Part shown: positions 24,151 to 35,499 of the stretch, in pieces
Layout: every line of letters starts with the position of its first letter
Position numbering within the stretch: position 1 is the first letter of the stretch
DNA from: Isoetes taiwanensis
Lineage: Eukaryota > Streptophyta > Lycopodiopsida > Isoetales > Isoetaceae
Length of the DNA stretch: 64,000 nt
Reading direction: 5' to 3'
Assembly (NCBI GenBank): GCA_021234155.1
Contig: JAJEKV010000062.1
Span: 2,329,305-2,393,304, forward strand
Translations under genes and position numbers: made by a program
The notes under the pieces: model-generated
Told to the model about the DNA's origin: nothing
Database searches by the model: none
Seen by the model: only the letters and a program-made list of their open reading frames with translations

Positions 24151-25146
24151 ACGCCAGGCGTGTTAATTCAAGCAATCAATTATTCACGTTAACTTATTTC
24201 TAATTATGCCTATATAAATCTATTTCACGCTCTCAAAGTTCCTACATTTTCTTCCTTCCTTCATACGATTTGTCGGCTTTGCGCCTGGCGTGTTTGATCC
24301 GCCCTCCTAAAATCTTGGTGAGCATATTTATATTCAGCAATGTTAGATGTTTGGTTTCGGCAATTCCTAACTTACTAAAAGGCTCCGCCTTTTGTTCTGT
24401 AGCATCTGTAGCAGAGGACATCGGAGGCTCAGAATTAAAACCAAAAGCGGAGGACTAAGGTCTGCGAATCCAAAAGCCTCGGAATTAAAACCAAAAGCAA
24501 AGTCCTCCGTTCTTCGAATCCTTCCAGCCTCAGAACTCAAGGTTAGTTTTTATTTAGTTTTAAGCTACATCTCAATGGCAGCTTTAATCCAAGAAGACAA
24601 GCTTTTGCATTTGCTCGAGGCAGAGGAAGCAGATGATGTTTATGAAAACCAGAATATTTTTTTATAAACTTCATCTGCTTCTTTTTGTTTCGAGTAAATT
24701 CTTGAGTTTCTCTTCCTGAATTTTCTATGATGAATAAGTGTAGTAGAAAGCATTAGGAAAATCTCAAAGATAACATTTGAAACACGCTAAGCGTGTTCCA
24801 TTCTAACCTTAGTTTTACACGCCAGTGCATTCGTGAAGAGGGAAAAAAAAAAGCACATAGATAGATAAGAATAAATAAAGGCCGTGCAACGCGTGTACAT
24901 AATTGCCCGGCCTTTATCTATTTACTTATCTATCCTGCATGCTTTTTTTTCCCTCTAAGTTTGAATGCACGCCGAAGGCAGTATAGTTTTTCCTCCTATT
25001 ATAAAAGCTTTTTACGGTTGGCATTTAAGATTCATTGGAATTACATTTGCAAACAATTTTACCCCTAGTTTCAACTTTTAAGTTAAACACGCGTGTCTCT
25101 TAGTATCTAAGTTTACAAATAAATAAATATAACACGCCAAAGCGTG
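24151..25146. repeat. Scattered CpG palindromes of the CACGCC/GCGTG type
   Basis: Short inverted repeats occur at 24,151-24,161 (ACGCCAGGCGT), 24,281-24,292 (GCGCCTGGCGTG), 24,781-24,797 (AACACGCTAAGCGTGTT), 25,087-25,096 (ACACGCGTGT) and 25,133-25,146 (CACGCCAAAGCGTG). The same motif recurs at 27,267-27,279, 27,305-27,317 and, densely, at 28,517-28,753. The surrounding DNA is strongly AT-rich, so these stand out. Confidence 0.75.
24395..24545 (+). repeat. Short coding-like tandem repeat
   Basis: Words such as AATTAAAACCAAAAGC occur twice and TCAGAATT / TCGGAATT / TCAGAACT three times, about 55-60 bp apart. The plus strand reads SELKPKA twice and SELK once. It could be an exon remnant, since it is preceded by TTCTGTAG and followed by AAG|GTTAGT, but no family is recognised. 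Confidence 0.4.
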
Positions 25147-26690
25147 AATACCGATACATTCGGGCCACTTCCTATTGATAGATGCCAAAGTTACATTAAT
25201 CACTTCGGTTAGCCACTACAAATCCTTTTGTTTAAGATTCATTGGAATTACATTTGGCTTAGATATTCAATTGAATAGAAACAAATCACACATACGCTTA
25301 CTAGCTCTCCTTTATATAAAGGTAAAAGGTATCCCTTAATGAGCCCAATCTTTCTTTAGTCTTAAGATTGAACTTTCCTTTAGCTATAATAATAGGCTAT
25401 CTTTTCTAAAGGTTCTAAGATTAGCTTATGATTTATAACTTGTCCTACCATAATATCCACCAATGGTCTAGCGGAGGATAATTGTTAACTTAACTTGCAA
25501 CCTCGGAGTACTTGGATCAAGTAATGTTGATGGCAAGCAAAGCCACCATAGTGGCAATGATAGATCAGGGGCTCGAGTCCCTTGCAATCGCGATCGAGGT
25601 CTGGCCCTCTTATCTAATCACTTCGAGAATGCAAGACATGCATTGATCGAGAGTGAATCTCGCAGATCCGCCACCGAGATTCAAAATGAGGAGTCGTTTC
25701 TTAGTGGTTAGCCTCTATGCCCGGATGCCCCAACACGAACCACTACCACAAAGCAGATAACGATGCAATGGAGATGGCTGGAGGAGGAGCAGGAGGTGGA
25801 CGTGTGGTGGAGGTGGAGCAAAGCGGGGAGGTGGAGCTAGAGCCTAGTGTTTTTCTTTGGGGTTTTACCCGATCCATTCACTATGCCCGGAATGGAAATG
25901 GGGAGGATAGCCCAGCCTACTCAAGAGACGGGCTTGAAACAAAGAGGTCCGGGATTTTGTCCGGTTTATCCGGTTTATCCAGATTATATACAATTGTAAT
26001 CTTTTTCCAATGAATACAACAAATTTTGTCTACTTCTATATTTCTACAATGTAATACATGTTACATACCTTTTTTAAGCGGTTTCTTGGCCATGCAACAA
26101 ATGTTCCAACACTTTCTCCAACCGTATCCCCACCGTGGTGTCTCATGAGGTAAAGCTTCATCCATAGCGCAAGAAGTTAATCATCAGAACTTTCTGGACA
26201 TACTTATCCCCGAGCGGAATTCCATGACAGTTTGCAGTCGGATCGATGGAGTCGATCTTGCATAATCCTACTTTCCTTTTCTGATTTGTAGTTAACATGA
26301 AACATTCATCTTCGACACTGCAGACAATTGCCTATTCAGACACCTTTACTGGAAATTATTGTACAAGCTATAGGAATGAGATGCTTACCAGAATTCTGTA
26401 GCCATTCTTGAGAAGCCGATTCGAGTTCTAGAAATCACAGGCGCTATGGAAACGCAGGCGGTCGGGAAAAATTCGAGTTACAAGAAAGTTTAGGTTAATT
26501 ACATTTTGGCGGGATAAATGTAATCAATGAAAGAACACGGTAGTTGGTTTTTAAAAACTCAATGAAAGAAGTCGGCGGACGGGTTCTTTTTTCTTTGAAA
26601 GTGAATCTTCGTCATTATTATTTTTATGTGTCAAGAATATTTCGAAACTGCATTTTGTGTTTTCTTGAAATTCAAATTTCCCTCGTGCAG
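25147..26690. other. Unassigned DNA with short direct repeats
   Basis: The word TAAGATTCATTGGAATTACA occurs twice (25,027 and 25,232). A 98-codon frame at 25,717-26,013 has a glycine-rich stretch (GGGAGGG), but no family is recognised. No gene call is made. Confidence 0.4.
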
Positions 26691-26794
26691 GTAGAAAACT
26701 CTATTTCTCGTACAGGTAGAAAAAGCTATTTCTTCGAGCAGCTCGAGCGCGTATCCGAGCGACCTTCCGACTCTGTTACTAGGCGACTCCGGAG

Positions 26795-27723
26795 ATGTCT
26801 TCTAAAACGAATTGAGGTCGAGGCGGACGGGGCAGAGGAAGCGGTGGAAGAGGAATCTTAGAACCCGACACTTCTCAAGCTTCAGAGGACGTTGATCAGA
26901 ATACACAGAATACACGGAACCCTACTCAAGGTATTTAATTTGCCACAGAATACACACTGTGTGGAGAGTATTATGCTTGCATGAATTTGAGATATTATGT
27001 GGAGAGTATTATGCTTTGCATGGGTTTGAGTTATTATGCTTTGCATGAATTTTAAGTATTACCATCAGTTAATGCTCTGATTGTCCGTTTTGTATAACAT
27101 AATTTTGCTCTGTTTTATAGAATATAGCAGTGTTAGACAGTTGGAGATAGCAATGTTCAATGAGGTTAAATAGTGTGAAACATGTAGGCATGTATCTTAA
27201 AATGTGGATGCAAACTAATTTAGTTTCAAATTCACGCATAGCATGGTCAATAATAGGAGCTACCAACACGCCAAGCGTGAATTGTACTAATTTAGGTTTA
27301 AATGCACGCCAAGCGTGATCTCTTGTTCTAAAAAGTACTCTAAAAAATGTTCATCTTCTTTTGCAGTGCCCAAGAGGAAGAAAACCCCTAATTGCCAAGA
27401 AAGCAAGGGTAGACGACCCAGATGCAGTACCATATGATCTCACCTTAGATGATGAAGGGCCGATTCTTATAGCAACCACTGACCCTGCGTGCCCTGAAGA
27501 GGAAATGGACGAGGGTGCCGAGTGGTACGTTGACCTTGCCAAGACAAATGGCAAGCTCGACTTAACTCTCTTCTCGAGGAAAAAGGAAGCAGACAAGATG
27601 GCCAAACAAGGGATCCTAATCTCTTGTGAGGAAGAGGATGACACCAACTGCAAATTGCTCTTGGAGATTACACATAAGCAAAAGAAAGATCCGCCGGACT
27701 TACTCATCAGAGAGCTATCGTGA
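26795..27723 (+). pseudogene. RGG-box / acidic two-exon gene start, unknown family (possibly broken)
   Basis: After a GC-rich leader, an ATG (26,795) is followed by only six codons and a TGA. The same frame then continues as an RGG-type stretch (GRGGRGRGSGGRG) and a polar tail up to a consensus donor (CAAG|GTATTT, 26,930). An acceptor (TTTTGCAG, 27,359-27,366) opens exon 2. Exon 2 carries a lysine-rich PKRKKTP nuclear-signal-like start in one frame. From about 27,410 an acidic protein follows in another frame (DDEGPIL, PEEEMDEGAEWYV, CEEEDD) up to 27,723. The RGG box suggests RNA or DNA binding and the PKRKK a nuclear location; both are inferences. It leads into the ParB-like segment on the same strand. 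Confidence 0.5.
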
Positions 27724-27849
27724 TACAAGGATACGCTCATGAAGATGATGTGAACGGTGAGACATGTTTTAAGTATGGTTGGCCAACCAATGTAGCAAAG
27801 ATTACGCCAATATCTATTTGCCAAGGGGTTACGGTATGCACGTAGAGGC

Positions 27850-28382
27850 ATGTTCACTAAACCGACAGCAAGTCACTATGTGCAGCAAGCTAGGGAATTA
27901 GCTGACTTGAAAGCTTCTAGGAGGGTCCTAGATCTAGGGAAGGATGTTCAACCTGCAGTTGTCGAAGGCATGGAGGCTTCTGTTTTTGAGAATGAACAGG
28001 ACAGGCCATGAACAAGCTGAATAAATACTCTGACCATTATCCATTGGGTCTTAAGGAAACTTTTGCGATCCATGTGAAGTCCCTCATCCGTTCACCAAGC
28101 TCCATTTATGTTAGCAGAAGATATGATCCAGCACATGCCATGGAGATTGTTCAGAGCATGATTAGTAATCCAGATCAAATGCCTATGCTAGCAGATGTGT
28201 TACCTTGGGATATGATCTCGAACAAGCCCGCTGAGTGGACGAACTTTGAGGACGTAATGTTAAAGGATAACATTAAATTCGTCGTCATCGACGGGCAGCA
28301 TTCTGTTGAGGCACAGAAGGCCCTCATCAGGCAGGCAGAACAAATAGGCCAAAATGCGTTCTACAATCACTATGCATTATAG
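27850..28382 (+). pseudogene. ParB-like (ParB/sulfiredoxin-fold, DGQH-type) gene segment
   Basis: Two overlapping frames are involved. The first, 27,850-28,011, reads TKPTASHYVQQARELADLKA. The second, 28,008-28,382 (124 codons), reads SIYVSRRYDPAHAMEIVQSM, then IKFVVIDGQHSVEAQKAL. The pattern of a strand with a polar helix, followed by a hydrophobic strand and D-G-Q-H-x-x-x-A, is that of the ParB N-terminal / DGQHR-type fold found in bacterial partition and phosphorothioation proteins and some eukaryotic proteins. It lies directly before an array of palindromes (28,517-28,753). The segment ends at a stop at 28,380-28,382 and only scrambled coding follows, so the gene is probably broken. The assignment rests on motif pattern only. 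Confidence 0.5.
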
Positions 28383-28516
28383 GAGGAGGTGTCGATCTTG
28401 ATGCCAATACTTCACCGCAGATTTGGTCGAGATTAGTGCAACTTTGAATGAAATGGGGAAGACATTTCTATACAAAAGGTAACTAAGCGTATTAGGATGT
28501 TAGCATCTTTCATATT

Positions 28517-28753
28517 CACGCCAGCGCTCATTCAAATGAAACCAACCCACGCCAGCGTGATTTCTGTAATGAAACCAAATCACGCCAGCGTGCTTTTCAA
28601 ATCAAACCAATTCGGGCAAGCGTGAATGTTAAAGCACGCCCGGCGTGAATTGATTTGATTGAAAGCACGCCTGGCGGAATTGCATTGGTATTTAATTCAT
28701 TTCACGCCGGTGCTTTGAGGTTGATCTTTTCTATTGAAATCGTGTCCGGCGTG
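28517..28753. repeat. Array of about eight CpG palindromes, roughly 32-bp period
   Basis: Units begin near 28,517, 28,548, 28,581, 28,614, 28,635, 28,666, 28,703 and 28,741. The best ones read CACGCCAGCGTG (28,548 and 28,581) and CACGCCCGGCGTG (28,635). Spacers of about 20 bp also look alike (TCAAATGAAACCAA, GTAATGAAACCAA, TCAAATCAAACCAA). The centre of several units differs while the two arms stay complementary. The array lies just 3' of the ParB-like frame. Confidence 0.8.
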
Positions 28754-28989
28754 TTTCTTGTCTCTCGAGCATCGATTCAATGCCTACTTTTGGCGGTCCA
28801 TAATGGGAGCAACCGCGCCACGCCCGCCAACAATGGGTGGAATATGGCTGCCCATTACCCACCGCATGGGCGGGTCAAAGTCCGAGGCTTTCAAGCCGCT
28901 GGAGCAAACTCGCCGCACAATTATACAGAGAAGAAGAAAACCGCAAGAAAATCAAAGAAAAAGGTGGTGATGACATTGCAGATCCTTTC

Positions 28990-29605
28990 CGAAAAGCTCA
29001 TCTAGCGTGTCAGGCCCAACAGACTCAGTGATAAGATTGTGTTTTGTAAGGACGCTAAAGATGGCAAAAGTGGAATGAATTCGGGACGCTTTATGCACAA
29101 GGGAAGCTGCCGGATACTATGGATAGGGTGCCTCCCGTTGATGCAAGCATCTTTGACTTGAATGTGACAGAGATGAGAAAGACCCGTGGGCTAGACGACT
29201 ACCGAGACCATTTGGGTTTTAGACAAAGTGCTTAAAGAAGGAAGTCTTATACAAGAAGAGTGTTTTCACTAAGGATAGGATGTCCTTCGCTGAGGCCGCA
29301 GCCATGTGAAGGATGTATCGATAATGAAGTCATTGAGAGGAGCCGAAGTTACAAAGGCTATCGGGGGATGTGGCATTATCCAAATTGGATTGCCGGACAA
29401 ATACAAGGTCAAGAATGATGACATCAAGAAGTTTGTATTCGGTCAAAGGACTTTCTAAAGAATTGGAAGGCTAAAAATACAAAACATAAGGAGACTCTAC
29501 CCCTAAGGTAACGGGCCGAGTTGAGAAGAAAAGTGGCCCTTGTGAAGAAGATTATCGAGAAGACGACTGGCCCAAGATTCAGTCTCCATTGGGTACAAGG
29601 GTCTC
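28990..29605 (+). other. Broken coding-like sequence between ParB-like and acidic ORFs
   Basis: Short plus-strand stretches in changing frames look like old coding sequence, for example SVFTKDRMSFAEAAAM (about 29,255-29,310), DKYKVKNDDIKKFVFGQRTF (about 29,395-29,455) and ALVKKIIEKTTGPRFSLHW (about 29,535-29,590). I do not recognise a family. They lie in line with the ORFs on either side and may be parts of one long ancestral gene. Confidence 0.4.
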
Positions 29606-30455
29606 TTGCCAGAATCAACTTCTGGCCTTAAAAATATATCACTCTTTGTGTTGGACAGCAGGGGTGGGAGAGGAGATATGGGCATGAACCAGAAGGACTA
29701 TAGCAGCTTCTTTACCAGTTGTATAGGATTGACAACTGAGAGATCCTTCACTATTGTCATCGTTTGTCCTTCAGGTGAGTTACATCTGCATGCACTATCC
29801 GCTTCTCATGATCTGGAGTGCCTCAAAGTTATTAGGGAGGGATGTCTAATATATGATGTTAAGGATAATGAGCTGCGAACAGAACGGAAGATGGCACATG
29901 TGATCTTTATTATGATAGCCATGCTGTCAGACGAGGAATATGATATTGCTAAGGCCAAGGGTGACAATAGCAGTGCATGGGAATGTTTTCTGCTAGATGA
30001 TCCAGACTTAAGAACTATATTCTATCATACGGATCAGGATCAGTCAGAACAGGATGAGTCAGAAGAGGATGAGGATCGGGACCCCCTCCTAAGTGGGGAA
30101 ATCAAGTACGAGCTACAAACTAAGGAGAAGGGCCCCTTAAATAAAAATGGATTTCCCCCGTCTATGGCTGCTTACCTCGTCGAGGCATTTGCTCCAATTG
30201 ATACAACCCGCTGGAGCTTCATGTTGAGGTTATATTGCCCGAGAGGCTCTTATGGGTGTTAGAAGATGTCACCGCTTTGTGAGTGATGAGCGTGCCAAAG
30301 ACTTTCTTGAACCATTCCTCATGCATGTGCTTGCCAAATCTCCTAAAGGCCCTTATGGCAACCTGAAATCATCAGCAATCAAAAGTCTCGTAGACTTGTC
30401 CAATTCAAAGTGGACGACGCTCGGTGAGGGACCTAGTAATCCGCTTGACCGATAA
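29606..30455 (+). pseudogene. Acidic ORF of unknown family, with overlapping continuation
   Basis: The longest plus-strand frame here (29,606-30,262, 218 codons) has a hydrophobic strand FTIVIVCPSGELHLHAL, then KVIREGCLIYDVKDNEL. A long acidic run (QSEQDESEEDEDRD, about residues 149-162) follows, then GFPPSMAAYLVEAFAPIDTT. A second frame (30,252-30,455) continues with VSDERAKDFLEPFLMHVLAK. No family is recognised. Given its orientation and position it is probably part of the same ancestral gene as the ParB-like segment; a frame change between the two ORFs argues that it is broken. Confidence 0.45.
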
Positions 30456-31052
30456 GGAAAGCAATAATGAACAAATAGTCGCTAAAGTGGCTGCTCAAAG
30501 TAATCGTGGATCGGGCGAACTTAGGGAATATCTTTGCCTCCCTTCGTGGTGATGCAAGCAACAATAGAGTAGATTCACGTGTTAACAATGAACTAATTGA
30601 CATGGGAAACTGAAAATGAAGGCAACGATAGGCGCTCTAGTGATTCACAAGTTTGCCAAATCAATAGTAAAATAATGTCGGGCCAGAAGGACGCAATGAA
30701 CTAATAGAAAATAACAATTCTAACAAATGTAAGAGCACTAAGATTAAGGGTGGCGAAGGGGAGAATGACGCCCGACGACGGCAAATAAACCGAAGATGAT
30801 AGGTATGGCCTTGCCCACGAAACAGGCAACGCAGCGATTTAATTTGTATTACCTTTGAATTAAATCGCCCGGGCGTGCTCGATTATTTTTCGTTGTCAAA
30901 CTAAATCACCGAAAAGCGCGATTTGGTTAAGACTAACTCAAATCCCGCTTGGCGCGTTTGTATTGTTTGTGTTATCATATCTTGTCGACGGATACATGTT
31001 TGATGTTTTCAGCTTGCATTGCGTTTCTAAGAAGGTTCCGTGTTCGACCTAA
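30456..31052. other. Polar low-complexity stretch, no gene call
   Basis: Many short frames rich in Asn and Ser codons. Weak palindromes of the region's motif type recur (CGCCCGGGCG at 30,866-30,875; CGCTTGGCGCG near 30,946). Confidence 0.4.
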
Positions 31053-31567
31053 ATGGAGTCCTTTGCAAGACGTTTCCGAAAAATAAAGTGGCTAGAGATC
31101 GGGTTTCATCCGACACCGGAGAATCAAACACCAAGTGGATCTATCCGGCCGCACTTGAAGGAGATGCTAGATGAGGCATTCAGGTTATTTCGAGTTGGTA
31201 TTTGGTCATCCATGGAACTAAGGAACATCAAAACTAATTCCAAGGATCCAACAGGCAAGCCTATCTTCATCAAACACTTGAGTAACATGATGGACGAACT
31301 TGGTATCGAGAATAAGGATGATATAATCATAGTGGATGATGATGCTCTCAAATGCTTCTACAATCAAACGCAGCCCTCGAATCCACCATCTTACGATCCA
31401 AAAACTTCATGACGGATGATTTTCGGTGAAGTTTGTGTCTATTATGCATAATTTGGCTATGGGGATGACGGTGGGTGAAGTGTTAGATTCATACCCAGAA
31501 CTGGATAGAACGGCTGACATGGAACCACACCTTGTTAAATACGTGGAAAAACATGGATTGATCCCTT
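31053..31567 (+). pseudogene. FCP1/NIF-like HAD phosphatase fragment
   Basis: FCP1-homology (NIF) proteins are HAD-fold phosphatases that act on serine-phosphorylated targets. The frame 31,053-31,412 reads SIRPHLKEMLDEAFRLFRVG and IWSS, then KPIFIKHLSNMMDELG and IIIVDDDALKCFYNQ, then PPSYDP. This is the family order: RPHL...F.VGIWSS, KPLFLK.L, IDDSPxK, PPSY. A second frame (about 31,425-31,567) continues with SIMHNLAMGMTVGEVLDSYP. The N-terminal catalytic DxDGTL box is missing, and the middle of the domain, between IWSS and KPIF, is much shorter than usual. It cannot be an active phosphatase as seen. Confidence 0.5.
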
Positions 31568-33290
31568 AATGTTTTATTGGAATATATGATTTTTGTATGA
31601 TATTTGTGCCATGTATCGATAATTTCGAGTCTGGAATTGCCTCGCAAATAATGCAATCTGTTATTATCAAACCTAATATTATCATCTAAATGCTCTTCAA
31701 TTTTGGTCTCATCTATGTTAGCAACTTGCTCTTCATTTTTGCATATTTCAATTCGCATATGAAACGTCACACGTGAATCGCAGCCTTATGTTATTTTTGA
31801 AGTCCAAAAAAAAAGATTAAAAAAAACAAAAACCCCCTAGAAGACAACAGCAGGTTGGCGTGATTTTGGAGTTGACATAATCCCAATTTAATTGGATGAT
31901 GGTTTTATGCCAAGAATTCAAATAGTAGCATCACATACCAAGAACTCTTCAAGGGGTCTTCAACTCTTCAACATTTGCTTGAATCACCTTCCATGACTTG
32001 CTTGTGTGACCTTTGTCAAATGTCCTCACCTTGGTCTTCATGTCTTCTTATCAAAGTGTGCAAAGATGCATTCTACTGGATATATTGGTTAAAGTAGTCT
32101 TATTAGCACATTGAGTTATTTTGATAGAGATTCGAGCCCTCGTATTTCATTTTCTAAAATCTTAGGCAAAGCCGCATAGTCCCTCAAAACCTTAGGCAAA
32201 ATCGTATTTCATATTTCAAAATCATAGGCACCTCCAATCATAAATGACTATAAGCAAAACGAGAGGTGTCCAGAGGCCCCAACATACGATCTGGGTCGTA
32301 GGATCGACGAATCCGACGATTGTGGTAGTCCAAGGTGCACCTCATTTAGAATATATACGGCATGATACAACTGAGATTACATGACCATGTCATCTAAGTA
32401 TTTAGCATATTTAGATACATCATACAAGAGCACATAGAAATCTCAACAATTCCTCCCATAAGGAAAGCTCATCCTAGAATGCTATTATGTCTAATGCATT
32501 AGTTATCATTTTACATGGCAATCATCACATACAATGTCCTATAGAACCATCCCCCCATAAGGAATGCGACATCTCATATTAGTGTGCCAATTGAATCTAC
32601 TAGCTATATCATTATGCTAATTAACTCAATTCCTTGGAAGCCCCCATAAGCTTCTCAAAGCCCTTCTCCCCATAGGAGTAATATGACACATGACTATGTC
32701 ATTTGATCTCCTTAGCTTTGATTTGTATCTATTAATTCAATGTATCCAAGATGTGTCTATTCTATTTAGTAACATCCTCTTGATTCTTCAACGAATCAAC
32801 ATCAATACCAAGTAATTTAATCCAAAAGCTTTCCAATACACTCCAAGAACATCACTCAGGCAATTCAAGAGCAACCCCTGGTGTAAGACTTAACCACCCA
32901 CCCGAGAACTACTTCAAAAATGGTTCCTTGGCACCTTATACTTATTTTTCTTCCAAAATGTCCCCCCTTTTAGCTCCTAGCTCCAGACATTGAACTATAC
33001 AAGATGATACACAATGCAATCAATTCTGACCCATCATCACGCTTTCTGTGATGTCTCCCACATACGAATGAATTTTATCCAACCTGAAAATCTTATTCAG
33101 ATCCCTTTTTAGAAAAGTAAAAATCACCTATAAAGGATCTGCGATCATCAAGACATGATGCTCCAAATCTCGGTCCGCAAAATTGCCCAGAAATAGCTCC
33201 TATTGCCTCCTTCCAAAAACCCTCACAGAAATTCATGTCTTTTGTTTTTGTCATGAGCTTTGTATAATTTTAACCCATATCAGGTATGCT
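31568..33290. other. Unassigned DNA with recurrent CCCATAAGGA words
   Basis: The word CCCATAAGGA, or close variants, recurs at about 32,455, 32,556, 32,645 and 32,670, roughly 100 bp apart at first, which hints at an old tandem or coding repeat. No protein family is recognised. Confidence 0.4.
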
Positions 33291-35480
33291 TTATTGGTGT
33301 AATACCCGAAATACATCATGTATAATACGACTAAGGTGATGACGGGTTTTGCCCACATCCCCATCATTCCACCTCAAGAGGCAAAGATTGAAACCATTTT
33401 GGTGGAGCAAGCAATAACAGGAAAATGAGAGGAGTCTAGAGAGGAAAAAGTGATGGAAATTGGGCCCAAAATCTTTCATATAATCAATAAGAATAAGAAT
33501 ATAAATGATGAGCCCTTCACGCCTCTGAAACATGGAGGGCCTCTGATCCTGAAGCAAGCAAGAGACTGCCACCCTCATGCAAGATTCATGGAGGAGGGAA
33601 AGAGGGGGAGCAATTTCTTCTACAAGAGTGTTTGTAAAATTTTCAATAAAATCTCCATCTTTGATCTCGCCACATCATCAATCCTCCTTTTCTTGTCTTT
33701 CACATCACAACTTTTTTGTCTTCTCCTTCCTTAATCTCAACAATAAACACAATAGATCAAGGTCCTTAATCTTCCAACAAGAAACACAAAATTGTTTAGG
33801 CCATTGAACTTCTTCACCCCCTTTAGACCTTTAGAGTGCAATTTTCTATGTTTACCTGGGGTTGCCACAAATCCGGTACAACATCATGCCCAAACCAAAA
33901 GTTGAGCTGGTCCCCTCGGCTCAGATGCTTCAACTTGTTTTCCCCATTAAAGTACAATAGTTGGTCCTTTAGGCACAATAAGGAACACAACCGAAGTTTT
34001 GTTGAAACTTCAAACTCATAAATATGGTGATCATTTAGAGTTTTTAACGTGTTCTCCAAATACCATAAAAATGAAAATCAGATTTGAGCCATTTTGATGG
34101 CCCAAATTTTTTTTTTTGAAGTAACACCCGAGGGCCAGGGCATTATCGCTCTTAATACACTACCCCGAGAGTTTTGATAAAAAGGAATATTCAAGACAAA
34201 ATAGATTGCGAGGGAAGTATTGATTTGTGATTAAACAGTTCCAAAGATCACAAGGAGATCCTTGAAGAAAACCACAGGTTAACCTCGAATTTTGGCTCAT
34301 AATTGTGAAAATTTTACTGTCCATAAAAAGAGAGGAGGCAGAGAAATCATAAGATTGCTTAGCCTCTACAAGGCTAGCATTGAATCCTAAATAATCTTGA
34401 GCAATTCAAGCAAAAATTGAGATGAGATTCAGGATTTTCCCATAGTTACATGCAAGAAAAGGTTCGAAACAGAAAAAGAGGGAAAAGACAAACAAGTCAA
34501 GAAAGAAGGCGCATGTCTCTCCCATCTTTTTTCCAAACAACTGTAAGGATCTCCACATCCAGAGAGAAGCACACACATTAGTAGCAAAGCAAAGATTGAT
34601 GCAGTATCTTTGCCCTCTCAAACAATAATGTTGCAACCAATAGAAGCAGAATCCAAATTTCTTTATCCATATTTGGTGCTCTTGCTTTTTGGAGGAGCTT
34701 TCATCCTTGTTACAACAAGTCTAGCAGCTTGTTCGAGTATGTCAGTAGTTGCGATTGTAATAAAGAGCTTAGGGAACGGGTACCTTCTCTTGAATTAGCT
34801 TCTAGTCTGGATTGAGACCATCGAAGTCTAATATTAGCTTGCTTGAGAAATTTGATGCCATTCGATCCAAGCTTCATGATTTTTTGAATGATATTCGACT
34901 TATGAGTCAGCTCCACCCGCATAGATATCTCATAAATCAGGAACGAGTTGGACTAGTAGGTTCTCTCCTCACGGGGCCAGCTCTATGTACTAGAGAGGGG
35001 AGCCACATAATGCTTTCATTGATGAGCTCGAGGTATGATTTCAAGATATAAATTGGCAGCACACAATATTTACAAAACTTAGTAATCTCAGGCAAGGTTC
35101 TCGTCCAACTTTATATTTGTACATCTAAATTTCATCAAATTTCTATAGAAATTGCTTGGGATGACACTCTCTTCGAGAATGTTTCTGAAGAGGCTTGTGT
35201 GAGGACGTCAATGATGTGTTATTGTCTATGAAGGACCCCAAGATGTTATAAGAAGATGCCAAGTTTGCAGTTCGTTGTGATAACCGTCTTTTTGTGCTTA
35301 GGTAAGAAAGACAGAATCAATATGTTTCTCCAATTCTACAAGCATTAGTGGTCACATAGGCTTCTATATCGTCAATGTCCTCCAAATCAAAAAGCCTTGT
35401 ACCTATATAAATTAATCGTATGGTTAAAAACCTATTGTCTATTCCTGAGAAGCAATCTTTGATTCTATTGTGGAGGAGTT
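33291..35480. other. Unassigned DNA, one minus-oriented poly(A) tail
   Basis: At 34,110-34,119 a T-run follows on from a block (34,120-34,210) that, read on the minus strand, ends in CTCGGGTGTTACTTC plus A-run. It looks like the 3' end of a short retroposon. No gene is seen. Confidence 0.4.
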
Positions 35481-35499
35481 GGTCATATTGCTTGTGGAT

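Noticed and set aside
25464-26012. tRNA-derived SINE (A-box-like TGGTCTAGCGG, B-box-like GGCTCGAGTCC)
   Set aside because: The two boxes are about 95 nt apart, too far for a tRNA-type promoter, and no poly(A) tail or target duplication was found.
27351-27857. 168-codon minus-strand frame
   Set aside because: Shadow of the acidic plus-strand exon; composition is odd and no motif is seen.
28517-28753. CRISPR array
   Set aside because: The repeats are short, imperfect palindromes with similar spacers, and the genome is clearly a plant nucleus. There are no cas genes.
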